A DNA stretch of 64,000 nt from Tolypocladium sp. Sup5 PDA-1 (taxonomy: Eukaryota; Ascomycota; Sordariomycetes; Hypocreales; Ophiocordycipitaceae), in assembly GCA_000750105.3 (NCBI GenBank), contig JPHH03000056.1, positions 1-64,000 of the forward strand. The letters are read 5' to 3'. Below are positions 1-11,452 of this stretch, piece after piece; within the stretch, counting starts at the first letter, position 1; each line of letters begins with the position of its first letter. The notes below the pieces were generated by a model that was not told the DNA's origin, did no database searches, and was given only the letters and a program-made list of their open reading frames with translations. The position numbers were made by a program, and so were the translations under genes.

Positions 1-193
1 AGGAAGAATAGGGTCTCTATAGAATAGAGTCACAAGAGGCAGAGATAATAGGCAATAGTAGGCAAGTGTAGAAGGTAGTTGAATTGCTTGAGTTATCTCT
101 ATCTATTCGGGAGGTAACGGTCCTATATATAATTAATCGGACCGGGCCTCGGGCTAATTATCTATCCGTAGCTGAATAGGCTATATTTCAGCT
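1..193 (+). repeat. Left arm of a long inverted repeat, LTR-like
   Basis: About 190 bases whose reverse complement recurs, with few differences, at about 581-770. A shorter related copy lies at about 1080-1185. The shared text carries the same run of short pyrimidine-rich words ending near a TATAGAG box. The copies continue into matching CCTTTATCCCTA tails. Shape and AT-richness suggest LTR or MITE remains, but no coding part of the element is visible. Confidence 0.75.
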
Positions 194-580
194 TGGCTGA
201 ATTATTAGATAGCTGAATTCAGCGTGGCTGGATTATTGAAGAGCTGAATAGACTATCTTTCAGGCTGGCTGACTTATTTAAACTCTCTTTCAGCCTGGCT
301 GAATTATTAGAACTCTCTTTCAGCTTGGCTTAGCTTAGCTAAACTCTATTCTATACGGGAATATATAATCCCGTATTTTTAGTAGCCTTATTATTATTAT
401 ATAAGCTATATTATAATACGGGATTATATATTCCCGAATAATAGCTATCCTTTATTAGCTCTATTTCTATCGGGAATATAAATTCCCGGTCGGGAATATA
501 TATTCCCGAATAATAGCTATCTTATATTAGTTATTAAATAATAGCTATTAGCTAGTTATATTATAACTATATATTAATAC
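194..580. repeat. Loop of the inverted repeat with imperfect tandem repeats
   Basis: The AT-rich centre between the two arms holds several imperfect copies of CAGCTTGGCTGAATTATT-like units (about 190-330). It also holds clustered palindromes of the CGGGAATATATATTCCCG type (about 355-510). No open frame of interest. Confidence 0.6.
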
Positions 581-770
581 AAGCTGAAATATAGCCTATT
601 CAGCTACGGATAGATAATTAGCCCGAGGCCCGGTCCGATTAATTATATATAGGACCGTTACCTCCCGAATAGATAGAGATAACTCAAGCAATTCAACTGC
701 CTTGCACACAAGCTTACTATTGCCTCTTATCTCTGCCTCTTGTGCCTCTATTCTATAGAGACTTTATTCC
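581..770 (-). repeat. Right arm of the long inverted repeat
   Basis: Reverse-complement partner of bases 1-193. Past the arm it runs into CTGCCTTTATCCCTACTTCTTGGAG-like text. A close version of this follows the third copy near 1190-1215, so the repeat unit probably ends around there. Confidence 0.75.
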
Positions 771-1079
771 CCTTTCCACTGCCTTTATCCCTACTTCTTG
801 GAGCCTAGGACATAATTCCTATCCATAAGTCATAATTCCTATCTATAAGACCTAGCCTATAGGAAGAGTCTAGATAATTCCTCTCTATAAGACCTAGACT
901 TAGATCGAACCTATTAGGTTCAAAGGCCTAGAACATAATTCCTATCCCTAAGACTAAATTCCTATCTATAAGACCTAGCCTATCGGGATTTTCTAATAGC
1001 CCGAAGGTCCGAGAGACTCGGATAGTTAGATCTATCCGAAGTCCGATTCTAGAGGTCTATATATACGGGCTTTCCTTCC

Positions 1080-1216
1080 TAGCTAGATAGAAGAGATAAC
1101 CAAGCAATTCAACTGCCTTCTATACTTGCCTACTATCTCTGCCTCTTGTGACTCTATTCTATAGAGACCCTATTCTTCCTTTACTACCTTCTCCTGCCTT
1201 TATCCCTATTTCTTAC
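1080..1216 (-). repeat. Third partial copy of the LTR-like repeat
   Basis: In the same orientation as the arm at 581-770, this copy shares the AGCAATTCAACTGCCTTC and CTCTATTCTATAGAGAC words and the terminal CCTTTATCCCTA tail ending CTTACA. Between it and the right arm lie repeats of CCTATCTATAAGACCTAG-like units (about 800-980). Confidence 0.65.
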
Positions 1217-1660
1217 ACAGTCGCCCTGGTCCTATGAATTCAGGCAGATTCAACGTCGTTCAATGAATGTCGATAGATGTGCTGCATAAGCCAAGCAGCT
1301 TCGGAGTTGGTTGAGTCGTCACATGACCGCGTTGTTGTGAATAATTATCTGGCGGTCGGCGTCCGTTCAACTTTCAAGTACATATACCACCCCCCGTCAT
1401 TTCGCAGCACACTGAACTTACTCCCCAACCCACGTTTCTTCCGTTTTGCATCTCTGTCCTTGCATCGGTCAGTTGCGGTTGAGCCCGACTTCCAACAGCT
1501 GGGCTTGCGCACCTCCATACTACAGGGACCTGGGCGCCACGGCACGGAAACTTAAAACTCATCATCTACACCCAACCGTCAACTCACCACTCTCATTCCC
1601 AACATCGCCTCAACATCCGCCAGCATCTGGGACCCCAATACAATTCACAGCTGGTCCACC

Positions 1661-3495
1661 ATGGACACCCGGGAGTCCTCGAGCCCGGGGGGCCCGAACC
1701 CGCAATTCAGAACCGCCGCCATCGACGCCTTCCTCGCCGGCCTGTCGCCGTGGGAGCTCATGTACCTGCGCAGCCACCTCCGCGGCGGCAGAGCCAAGGT
1801 CGGCGGCCTCGCCTCCTTCCAGGACCTGCCCGCAGAGCTCGTCTGCGTCATCGCCACGGAGCACCTGCGCTTAGAGGACGTGCTCAACTGCCGCCGCGTG
1901 TCGCGGGCCTGGCGGGCCGCCTGGGACCACGAAGCCGTGTGCTCGACCCTCTGCCGCTACTTCTTCCCCGGACTCCTCGAGGTTCACGCAGAGGACCAGG
2001 AGCAGGCTTCGGCTCGGGACCTGTTCCTGCAGGAAGCGGAGCAGTTTCTGCGCAGACGCCACGGAAAGCCCATGCAAAAGTCCTTTATCGTCTGGAACGA
2101 TGCCTGGAGCTCCAAGGTTTTCCGGAACAAGCGGCCAGACGGTGAAGAAGAAGACGCGCCGCAGGGCTACATCTTCGCTCAGCCACACAAAAATCAGGGC
2201 CCGCCGGTGGTGTATGGAGACGGCAAGGTTGCGTGGGAGCCGAGCAACACACGCATCGTCATCGACGACTTGCGCACTCACCAGCGCCAGATCTGCTCGC
2301 TCAGCCAGCTCTACCTCTCTGGTCTGATACTAGACCTGCAATCCGTCACAAAGGACTTGCTCGTACTCAGCGCACGGGGTTCCAACACACTGTGAGTTGC
2401 TCGTCGATGAGAGGATGGACCGCCACCCCTCGTCAGTCCAACTAACTCGCGCCTGGCAGACACGTTTGGCATCTCAACCTCGAAGAATGGAAACGGGTTA
2501 CCTTGCCCGCGCGTTTCGCAGCCTGTTACGCCGAAGGCGAGAGGGTCGCCTTTGTGACGACCGAGAGCCACGTCGTTGCCTGGAACTGGGGCGGGAAGGC
2601 ATTGGATCTCGGCGCCAAAGAGGAGGCGAAGCTTCCAAAGGACCCCAACCACCGACTCGAGCCACCAAGTGTAATATGGCACCCAATCCGTCGAAGCGCT
2701 TTATTCGTGTCATTTGTTTACCACCATTGCGACGAGCGTACGTTGCATCCCCGCCCCCTGTTGTCCCTGCGTATCTCCTCCCATATTCATATGTGCTCTG
2801 ACAAACTACTAGACACTAATTACCACGAGATCCTTGTCCTCAAGTATGAAGACGGAAAGCCAGTCCAGCAATTTACAGAGCGACTCACAACTTTGACTCT
2901 GCCCGAGACCGACCTTGCGTTCGCTTCCATGGGGATGCGGGTCGGCCCAACAAGATGTCAAAAGATGAACAACCGCGGGCTCTACCTGATGGCTGGGGTA
3001 CGTGTAAAAGGCACTTCACTTTCTGGGGCTTATGAACCTCTATATGTGGCCGTTTTCGGTGTGGGCTTCAATGTTCTCACTGGGACATTTGTTCAACGTC
3101 GTTACTTGGACGCGGGTGGCAGCCCTACCGAGGGGTTCGAAAGGCAGAGTTGGATGGACAGTGAAGTTTCTACTGAGAGCTGGCGCGCTGCATGGGGTGA
3201 TCAACTCGTTTTCATAGGGTTAAGGCGTGGTGATCCGCCTACCAGGTGGTTCCACGCCGACTACCATTGTTCACGAGCAGAGAGGAGCGGCCCGGGCCTC
3301 GACATATCCGCACGCCAACGGGAGGCCAACCACTACATGGACTACTCGGAGACAGACGGCTTTTTTTGCGATAGCGACTTTATGGTGTTCACCACGAGGC
3401 GGGGCATGCTGGTGTGGGCGTTCGGCGACGTGCCCAAGCTGCCGGTCCTGCAGCACGTCGCCAACATGGCCACGCGTCGATACATGGCGGAATGA
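1661..3495 (+). CDS. F-box domain protein
   Basis: Spliced model 1661-2391, 2460-2737, 2813-3495, giving 563 residues. Residues about 53-93 read as an F-box: an FQDLPAELV start, then leucine-rich helices with an NCRRVSRAWR segment. The rest has no motif I recognise, though tryptophan-bearing segments such as HLNLEEWKRV suggest a C-terminal propeller-like region. In this family the F-box binds Skp1 and the remainder selects substrates for ubiquitination by an SCF ligase. Intron 1 has donor GTGAGT and branch point CTAAC. Intron 2 (75 bases, GTACGT to TAG) is a multiple of three with no in-frame stop, so a retained-intron form would also be translated. The start sits in CACCATGG. The F-box is clear; the substrate is unknown. 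Confidence 0.8.
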
Positions 3496-4466
3496 AATGG
3501 TAGTCCCGCGCTTCTGACTATTTCGAGGCACGGCCTGGAGACTTGTCCAGATTTCGGTTGCTGGCGAGCATCAAGGGCGGAGCACGGCTGGCGATGGGTA
3601 GATGGTGCAGATAGTACTTAATAAACTGCAGGAATGAATTGCCGACTCCATATACAACAGCATGAAGCGTAAACTGAAATGAATTATAGTATCGTGCAGC
3701 TGTAAGGTAATTGAGAATACTAGGTGATGAGGAACTTTCGTGAATGATTGGTTCCTTCCGAACTGATGGAGAGGAGACACAACCATGACCGCAGGTCGCC
3801 TGACGTCGGCAGGCGAAAAGCCGGGCCGTGAGGCGCGGTGTCCGTGGAGCCAGGGACGGGTCAGGGGCCCGGAATTTGAAAGGCGCCCGTCCAATGGTGG
3901 ACAGCTTCTTCACACGGAATTTCGGGACGCCAAGTCGTGAGGTGGATACGTGGTCTGGTACTTCGTACAGTACATATAGGACCTCGGGTTCCCTTATTCG
4001 GCTCGGGGGTTCGGGCCACAGTACATGTTTAGCTTCTCCTCCAAACTTCCGCTTTCATCTTGATCCGCGACGGCTTAAGGACATTCCGCTCTGTCATTGT
4101 TTTGTCTCCGCAATGTGAACTCGGCAATATCTTGTGCATACCCAACGGACGTTGTTATGTGGCAAAGAACCTCGTGAAGGGCACGCCAACTGGGAATCAA
4201 GAAATCACAACTGCGTCCGCAAACCGACCGCCTGGCTTGTGACAGCCCGGCTTCACTCCCATATGCGCAACCCGCAGCGCAAATCCTGGTGCTTACAAAT
4301 ATTGTATGCTATCTGTAATCAACGGATCAACGGGTCAATGGCCCCACGCACGAGGTGCAACAGTAAGCTCAAGTGCCAGGGCTGCCGCGGAACGCAAGAC
4401 TTTCGGGTCGACGGATAGCCTCGGATCACAAAACGTCATCTCCATCAACCTTGAGTCAACGTTAAG
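3496..4466. other. Intergenic, no gene seen
   Basis: Mixed-composition spacer. Short overlapping frames lack any recognisable motif. A TACTTCGTA word lies at 3959-3967. Confidence 0.6.
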
Positions 4467-4473
4467 TATAAAA
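4467..4473 (+). promoter_or_regulatory. TATA box of the serine hydrolase gene
   Basis: TATAAAA lies 79 bases upstream of the ATG at 4546, with a GC-rich stretch just after it. This is a plausible core promoter position for a fungal gene. Confidence 0.55.
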
Positions 4474-4545
4474 GGCCCGGCGAGGTCAGTGTTTGAACAC
4501 TGCCAATTTCAAGATAAACGTCGCAAGAATTCTTCGATCACCACC

Positions 4546-5861
4546 ATGTCGCTGGATGCAAAATTGGCTCAGGCCGTGGAGGATGGAGCAATCCCTGGAG
4601 CTGTCCTTCTGGCCACAAGCGGCCTAGGTACGCTATGCCCAGTCCGTGTTGCTCGGCTCACTGACGTGAAGTCTGCCAGGAGAATTCAACTACGCAAAAG
4701 TCTTGGGCAAACGATCGCTGCAGGCCGGCTGCGATGAGCCTTTGCGACTCAGTACGGTGTTCACAATTGCTTCCACGACGAAGCTCTTGACTGCCATATG
4801 TGTTTTGCAACTTTGCGAACGCGGAGCGGTTGGACTCGATGAAGATGTCGCCGAGCATGTACCCACCCTTGCGAGGCAGTCTGTCTTAACTGGGTTCGCG
4901 GAGAATGGGTCGCCAGTCCTTGTGAAGCGGCAGAAAAGCATCACGCTGCGCCTTCTCCTCACGCATAGCTCCGGTGCGGGATACGACTTCTTGGACCCAC
5001 GGCTAAAGAAGTACACCGAGTACACCGGCAAAGCTAGCGAGGCGGGCGGGACGATTGATGAGCTGTTTGACCTCCCGCTACTGCATCAGCCTGGCGAGGG
5101 ATGGACATACGGAAGCGGCATTGCGTGGGCTGGAAAAGTGGTCGAGAAGGTGACTGGCCAGTCCCTCGGCGCCTACATGGAAGAAAACATCTTCATACCC
5201 TTGGGCATATCTCGCATTACGTTCTTCCCCCAGGAAGTTCCTGCGCTGGCAGGCCAACTCGCCGGCATGAACATTCGCGACCAAGACAGCGGCAATTTGG
5301 TTCCGGCTGCTCCCGGGCTCCCTTTCTTCGGGCCGCTTAGGGAGTGTCTAGGGGGCGAGGGGGCGTACGCCGACTTGCAGGACTACATGAAGGTCTTGCG
5401 CTCGCTCCTGCTCGATGACGACAAATTGCTCAAGAGCGAGACAGCTCAGTTGATGTTCCAGCCTCAGCTGCCGACGGAGGAGGCCAAGGCTGGGCTTCAA
5501 GAGGCGATGAAGGATCCAAGCTGGGCGGTCGGTGATTTTTCTGGACCAAAGGAGTTTGACTGGGGATATGGTGGCCTGCTAGTCGTTGGGGATGCCCATC
5601 CTTTCCGCAGAAGAGGGTACCTGAGCTGGAGCGGTGCACCAAACCTGGTTTGGGTACGTACGACCTGCTAGAAATGACGTTTGACAAGTTGACTGACGCA
5701 AATAGTTCATCGACCGCGAAGCTGGTGTCTGTGGCATCTTTGGCACACAGGTTCTGCCTCCAGGAGATAAGATGGTAGAGCCGCTGATAAGTGCTTTTGA
5801 GAAGCAGGTATACGCCATGGGGAAAGAAGCGCACAACACTGATAGGAAGACGGAACGCTGA
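4546..5861 (+). CDS. Beta-lactamase-type serine hydrolase (esterase/transesterase)
   Basis: Exons 4546-4627, 4680-5653 and 5706-5861 give 403 residues. The class C beta-lactamase/EstB fold signature is present: S59-T-T-K62 (SxxK nucleophile and base) and Y171-G-S (the YxN/YxS position). A glycine-rich segment, FDWGYGGLLV, and a WSGAPNLVWF strand near the C terminus fill the place of the third motif. No signal peptide is visible, so it is probably cytosolic. Relatives hydrolyse or transfer acyl esters, for example the LovD-type transesterases of polyketide pathways, but no polyketide synthase is nearby. Both introns are 52 bases with GTACGY donors, and the second falls exactly at a Trp codon. 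The substrate is unknown. Confidence 0.85.
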
Positions 5862-6348
5862 GCCAGGTGTTCAATAGTTGCCAGAGCTCCAAGTACAACT
5901 GGAAATACAGACTACAAGTACCATCTAGCAGTGGGTTCCAGTGATGCTCCGAGCAAGTTGCGGTGCTTGCCCCGAGACCAAATGGATTCCGCATCGCGGT
6001 GTTCAAATTACATACTGCACTGGCACTGCCGCGATACCTCAAAGCCCACAACCATGAGCTCGCCACTGTTTGGATGTTCAAGCCATGAATATAAGACATG
6101 ACATGCAAGAAACCGTAGCAAGTCAACGGGCACATTTACAATGGGTCATTACACTCTACGTATTGGTGGCTTTAGCAATGGCGGTGGTGGTATAGGAATT
6201 CATAGCAAGCGTTGGCAATTATAGAAATAACGGGAAATGCGAGCAATTTGCGGTAAGTTGTGGAAATGAAGGGAATTCGAGGAAATGAGAGAGACTGTGA
6301 GCCCTAGGGCTAGTCCTCGTCTCCTGACTCGACTTATGCTTCGATGGG
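5862..6348. other. Intergenic, no gene seen
   Basis: Noncoding. From about 6180 the text becomes AT-rich and runs into the Copia relic that follows. Confidence 0.55.
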
Positions 6349-6435
6349 AGACCTGATATCGACTAGGCCAAGCTGTTTAACGAAGTTTTCGAATTTCTAA
6401 CCCGGCAGAGCCATTGTAAGGCTATCCGCATTATA
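6349..6435 (-). mobile_element. Relic of a Ty1/Copia Pol C terminus (RNase H end)
   Basis: Reading the minus strand from about 6429 down to 6352 gives ADSLTMALPG, a stop, then KFENFVKQLGLVDI. This matches the conserved tail of fungal Copia polyproteins (ADGLTKALP...F..FV.QLGLVDI). The TAG lies where the family has a codon for a polar residue. Surrounding AT-rich text (about 6200-6850) is probably the rest of the same dead element, but no other domain is readable. Confidence 0.7.
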
Positions 6436-7567
6436 ATCTATAAGGGCTTTATATTATAAGCTAGTCCCCTATTCGCTCTTATATAGTATTTAACCTAATA
6501 TCGCAATTATAATACTATTCTTTAATATTCTTAAAACCTTGAGATATACTAAACCTATGTGTTTCCATTATACAAGGTAGCACTTGCGTCTTGACTTTCG
6601 GGCAGTTATTTACCGTTTTCGAGGAGTATTCCCTTTCCCTAAGATATTAAGAGCTATATTTACTCCGCATGGATTTAAATGCAGTAACTGAAAGGCAGGG
6701 GTCGTTACGTTCTATGTTATGTACTTTTCAGATGCCTACTAATATAGAGAATCTTTTAAATGCACTAATGTAATCAGCCGATATATATCTATATACTCTA
6801 TACCTATTATTGCCGTCTATCATGCAATTTAACGCGGTAGGGACATTTTGTAAACGGCGCTAGCATATTTCATTTCGAATTTTATTCTTCATGTGCCCTT
6901 ACCTGCGCCCGGTAAGCACAGCCTCCAACGATATACCCTCGGCGCCCTCGGGTTTACGGGGTGGATGCGAAGTAACTTATTTGCCGCTCGAACACACAAA
7001 TACGTAGGTATACCGCTCTCCGCACTCGTCGTCGTCCACGAAATTGTTTCGCGCAAATATCTTAGTCAAGGCCTAGAATAGCCGCAGCAACAAGTCCGAC
7101 TCTTTGTGGATCAGGTTCGTATTAATACCCCTAGAAAAGTTGTGAACGAACGACAGCTCGGGCGCCTCTCGGGCAAATGACTCGAGAGCCAGAGTCATCA
7201 GGCTGCCGAGGTGTCCGCGGCCCGCTATCATGGGCACCTTGCAGCTGGGGCGTTAATATAGACTCCATTGTGTGCGACATGACAATCACGCTAGAATATA
7301 TGCCCTTGAATAATGGAGTGAATGGTAAGCGACTGGTGGAGAATACAATTGAAACGTACGGCGATTTGATAAAGTAGACAGTCCCAATCTGTCCCAATCA
7401 TGAGACTTACCAGCATCCAGCCGATCCCAGAAAAGACAGAATATAGCGGAGATTTTTAGCACGTTGAGTGGTAGACGGCTTCTTAACCTAATAATGTAAT
7501 GGATAATCTGTGAGAGAAATGGAGCAAGGCTACAAAGATTAAAAGATATCTTCTAGAGAATACCGTC
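6436..7567. other. AT-rich degenerate stretch
   Basis: Mostly AT-rich noncoding sequence, likely old retrotransposon. One frame (about 6893-7081) reads ARTHKYVGIPLSALVVVHEI and might be a gene scrap. I do not recognise it. Confidence 0.4.
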
Positions 7568-9884
7568 CTAACTCTTCTCTACTAATAAACTCCTCTCTTC
7601 AGAGACTTTCTTCCTGAGCATTTGTAGATATGCGTCTGCGCTTGGATATCGCCCAAGAAACTCCTTCAGAATGGCGAGATATGATAGATGGCTACCACCC
7701 GGTTGCAAAATCATCTCTCGATATCGTTTAAACTCTTCCCTAAGCTTAGGTGTTACGATGTCCTCAACCCCACGCATAATAGTCTTCTCAGACGGCAGGT
7801 GCTGTCTGAACTTTGTCTCGAATATGTCGTAACTGAAAGCGTCGGCTCTGTTGCAATAATTAGTTTTTCGGATTCTCTAAAAACTGACAGATTTTGTGCG
7901 GTTGCGAGTTGATTGTTATCTTTACTGACAAGAGATAAGTGTAGTAGACTGCGGGATATCCCACGTGGAACCGATAGCGACTGTATCCATGTGCAGCGTC
8001 GAGCCCGAGCCCAATGTCTTCGGGCCCGCTCATAAGGCAAGTCTTCTTTCGCATCTTATTGAACTCTGATGAGAGATGAAGGTTTCGGACTGATTCATGA
8101 TCCGCGGGGGTATGGATCTTGAGGTCGAAGGTGCTCAGGTGCAGAGTTGAAAGCGAAGTGAGACCCTCGTCGGCGAAACGGCTAGCAATCAGTTTGTCGA
8201 TTATGTCGTACGGAAGCTTCTCCTCCCGTTCTGGGTGGCCGGCCGTGGTATAATGCCCGGAAATCAGACGAATAACCTCCCGATTCCAGAACACATGCTC
8301 TAGCATAATGCTCGGTATTTCCACAAAATCCCGCGGCACCTGTGTTCCATGGAAGCGCGAGAATCGAGTGATTGACACTAGATTATGTAGCGAGTGCCCA
8401 AGCTCGTGAAAGCAGGAGACGACTTCACTGGATTTTAGCAGACTTGGCCGAGTTGCGGTTGGCGGCGAGTAGTTGGTCATGAACGCTGCACATGGGTAGT
8501 GCCTTGAGCCGTCCTCATTGGCGAAGCCCTAATAACAATCTATTAGATCATGGTATTAAACGCGGTATAGTAGGGGCAGCCATTAGCAAACCCTTACCGG
8601 CTGAAGCATGTAATGGCCCTTGTGACTGTACTTGTAGTCGCGGGGGAAGACGTCCAAATAAAGATATCCTAGGAATTCCCCGCCGCCTGCCACATCGTCA
8701 TTCCAAACAGTATAAACCAGGACATCTGGGTGCCAAGTAGAAAAGTTTGGGGAAGTTGAGGGATACTTAACAACTCTTACACCGAATAATGCGCCCTGGA
8801 GTGAGAGTAACCTTTCCAAACATTGCTCAAATGGGAAGTACTCGGATATCAGCTCTTGGTCGACCTTGAAACCGTCCAGCTTTTCCATTCGTGTGTAAAA
8901 CTGCCGATCCCATAGGAAGAAATTATCAGCCAGCGGTTCATGGGCCGTGCTGAAATCCTTTGCTTTGAGTGTCTTCAGAGACTCCAGTTCGCGCTGGCCG
9001 ACCTCCATCAGATCATCACGCAAGCTGTCCAGAAACTTTAGCGCTTCACCCGTCCTCATGATTCGGTCCTTTTCCGTGGCGTGTGCGTAGTGTAGATACC
9101 CCAATGTACGCGCTTCTTCGTCCCGCAGTCTCAGAATCTCCCTCAGAAGTGGCCCATTTGATTCCTTGACCATATTTTCCCAGCCAAGAAACAATTTCAT
9201 GCGCACCTCTGGTCGGATGGCGTGTTGAAGGACAGCGCTTAAGTTGGGCATCTTTTGATCAACCCATCTCTTGTTTCCGTCTGCTTTCCACCGCTCCAAA
9301 TAAGATTTGGGAATTCCCTCGAGCTCTTCAACCGTCAGCCACAGCCCGCCGGTATGCGAGTTGAGGTTGCGAGTATACTCTGACTCAAGTCGTCGTTTCT
9401 CCAGGACTATTTTCTCCAGTTGGGCTTTTGAGTCTTGGTCGTCTAGTCCAACACCAGCTTTGAGAAATTGCTCGCGCATTTTCCGTAGTGCTAGAAACGA
9501 CTCAGGATCGATTGACCTCTCTGGTTTCTCCTTCTGGAGCTTCTGCCACACGCCATCAATCGCCCTGAACACGTCTTGCCGGCCCCAGCGGCTAACTTTG
9601 TCCCTCTGTAGGATCATTTCAGCCTCATGGGAAGCATCGCGCAGTTCTTTCGATGCGGACACAGCTTCGAAGAAGCCAATAATTCGCCCTCGCGCACACC
9701 TTGTATTCTCATCCCTGAGGATGGGCAAGACTGCGTTGGCGAATGTGGCCTCCATAGGAACAATTTGGGCAACTTGATCCCATACGTGGGCGGTAGCCGC
9801 TACGAGTTCCTCGGCCTCCGTTATCAGATCCTCTGGCTCCAAGTCGAAGCCGGGAGGCGCTGGAGGCGGGTTGAGATGTGACAT
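7568..9884 (-). CDS. M3 family zinc oligopeptidase (thimet/saccharolysin type)
   Basis: Exons on the minus strand 9884-8598, 8528-7930 and 7847-7568 give 721 residues, the usual size for this family. The active site is present: H470-E-L-G-H474 with the third zinc ligand E499 in DFVEIPS, exactly 25 residues after the motif. The C-terminal DIFETKFRQ and PGGSHL segments, also family marks, are intact. The second intron needs the donor GTCAGT; with it the join aligns with the family without a gap. M3 enzymes cut short peptides in cytosol or mitochondria, and no clear signal or targeting peptide is seen. It lies 670 bases from the RiPP precursor on the same strand, so a role in trimming the cluster's peptide is plausible, but a housekeeping role is equally compatible with the sequence. 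Confidence 0.88.
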
Positions 9885-10556
9885 GATTGTGGGGAGGTAA
9901 CAGGGAACCTAAGTTGAAGATTAGAAGTGGATGAGGTGTTTGATAGCTGAGCAGAAGTCGAAGAATACCAAACGAACACATACGTCGTATCTCCAATCCC
10001 CCCTACCATGCTCGGATGAGAGGCTGCTGCTCATATATTGCTAAAATACACCTCCCCAGATTTGCATTGCCTACGCCGTTGTACATTGGCGGGGTAATTA
10101 GTGTGTTGCTTGACCCGTTGGCCAAGGCATCGGTTAGATAAGGGGGTTGAATGCACACTTACCCATAAAAAAGTAGTACTGTAGGTGGCGCCGGTCAGAA
10201 ACGCCAGATGCAGGCGGTCTGTACGGAGTAACGGAGGGTGTGGCTGTATGGTGGAGTGGACTTGTCACGATTGGAAAAGGCACGTGGCAAAAAAGGAGCC
10301 GTGTTCGCGCGGACTTGCCTGAGCTGACTGGCGCGAGCCGCCCGGCAGGCTTAGTTTGTACGAGCAGCAGTGTAGTAGTACAAGCGTTTCCTTCTTTTGC
10401 TTGTTTGGGCCGCCTATTACGTACTATACACATTTATCGGACGGGTCTCAACTTAACCCCTCTCATTTATTCAATACCGAACGTTCAAATATTCCCTATA
10501 ACGGTACTCCTGAAGCGTTGCTGATTGTCTTTATCACACCGATAGCCTGCAACTGA
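9885..10556. other. Intergenic between peptidase and precursor
   Basis: Serves as the promoter side of the peptidase gene and the 3' side of the precursor gene. A TACGGAGTA word lies at 10222-10230. No gene seen. Confidence 0.6.
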
Positions 10557-10889
10557 CTAAGGCTTCTTGTTCTCCCTGTCTCCTTCGTATCCCTCGTCCT
10601 CGTGGCGCTTCTTGTTCTCCCTATCTCCTTCGTATCCCTCGTCCTCGTAGCGCTTCTTGTTCTCCCTGTCTCCTTCGTATCCCGCCTCCTCGTAGCGCTT
10701 AGCCGCAGGGCCATAAATGGCGTTATCACCGTAGGGCATCAAGCGTGGGCCCATATTGCCTGAAAATGTTCAGTTAAGGATCAGATTAGAGATGACAAGT
10801 GGAGGAGTATGGCCAGTACCAGGGACGCCAGCAGCAGCGGTGAGAACGGAAAGGCACCAGAGTCCTCCAAGCATGGTGTTGATCTTCAT
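10557..10889 (-). CDS. RiPP precursor peptide with Kex2-bounded repeats
   Basis: Two exons (10889-10820 and 10759-10557; intron GTACTG to CAG with branch CTGAA) give 90 residues. Residues 1-20 form a signal peptide: MKINTMLGGL, a hydrophobic core, then AAAGVPG. After a short leader ending AAKR come three copies of a 15-residue unit built on YEDEGYEGDREN followed by KKR. Copy 1 has YEEAG, copy 2 YEDEG, copy 3 HEDEG, and the last ends KKP and stop. Signal peptide, KR-spaced repeats and four UstYa-type genes next door are the defining layout of dikaritin precursors (UstA, PhomA, AprA types). Kex2 in the Golgi would release peptides starting with Tyr or His. Unlike known cores these are very acidic and lack hydrophobic residues, so the mature product is not predictable. 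A Kex2-processed secreted repeat protein without modification is the alternative. Confidence 0.82.
10562..10696 (-). repeat. Three 45-base tandem repeats encoding the core peptides
   Basis: The words CTTCTTGTTCTCCCT recur at 10563, 10608 and 10653, exactly 45 bases apart. The copies differ at only a few positions, most of them in the first codons after the KR site. This points to recent tandem amplification. Confidence 0.9.
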
Positions 10890-11452
10890 GATGGTTGGAC
10901 TAATGAGGAAATGATAATTTATTTCATAAATGTCTTGATTATGAAACCGAGGAATTTGAAAATGGCTGTATACAAGAGAAGGAGAGCCAGACATGACGGC
11001 TCTTATGTGATGTACTCGACCCTTCCGTTTCCGCATCATTCTGAACTAGCTGCTTTCTGACACTCACCTCCGGCTCGAGGTGACCTCTACTACGAACGCT
11101 TACGTGTTCTGTCATGCAGATCTCTGACACTTGGTCCTTCCTAATTCGTGGCAAGTATTGATCCGGACGTTGGCTCGACCCAGCCAGCTCGCAGGTTGTT
11201 GGTTGTGACGCCGAGCTAGCCATGCATTTGTCTCACGGCTCCCAACTCTGGGACTTGCATATTTGCTTGTGCATGTATGGTACTGGTACAATATATTTCT
11301 CACTCCCATATCTGTCTGGGGACCTTAACTGAGGACTAATTTAGACAGATGGTGTACTCTCCCGCATCCCGTCGTCCACAAGCTCATGCCTCTAGATCTG
11401 CAGGCTTTTTCTACCTTCATATCAACCTCTGTAGGAGCACATAGCACCCGCC
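10890..11452. promoter_or_regulatory. Shared divergent promoter of the precursor and first UstYa gene
   Basis: A 563-base spacer separates the divergent starts at 10889 and 11453. It is likely to carry regulatory sites for both genes. No TATA box or clear factor site stands out, and no convincing small gene is seen in it. Confidence 0.5.

Noticed and set aside
1277..1555. 92-codon frame before the F-box gene
   Set aside because: No motif, overlaps frames on the other strand, and lies in the probable 5' leader of the F-box gene.
10562..10696. Tandem repeat as a plain minisatellite
   Set aside because: The units are whole codons in one frame, bounded by Lys-Arg and preceded by a signal peptide with an intron.
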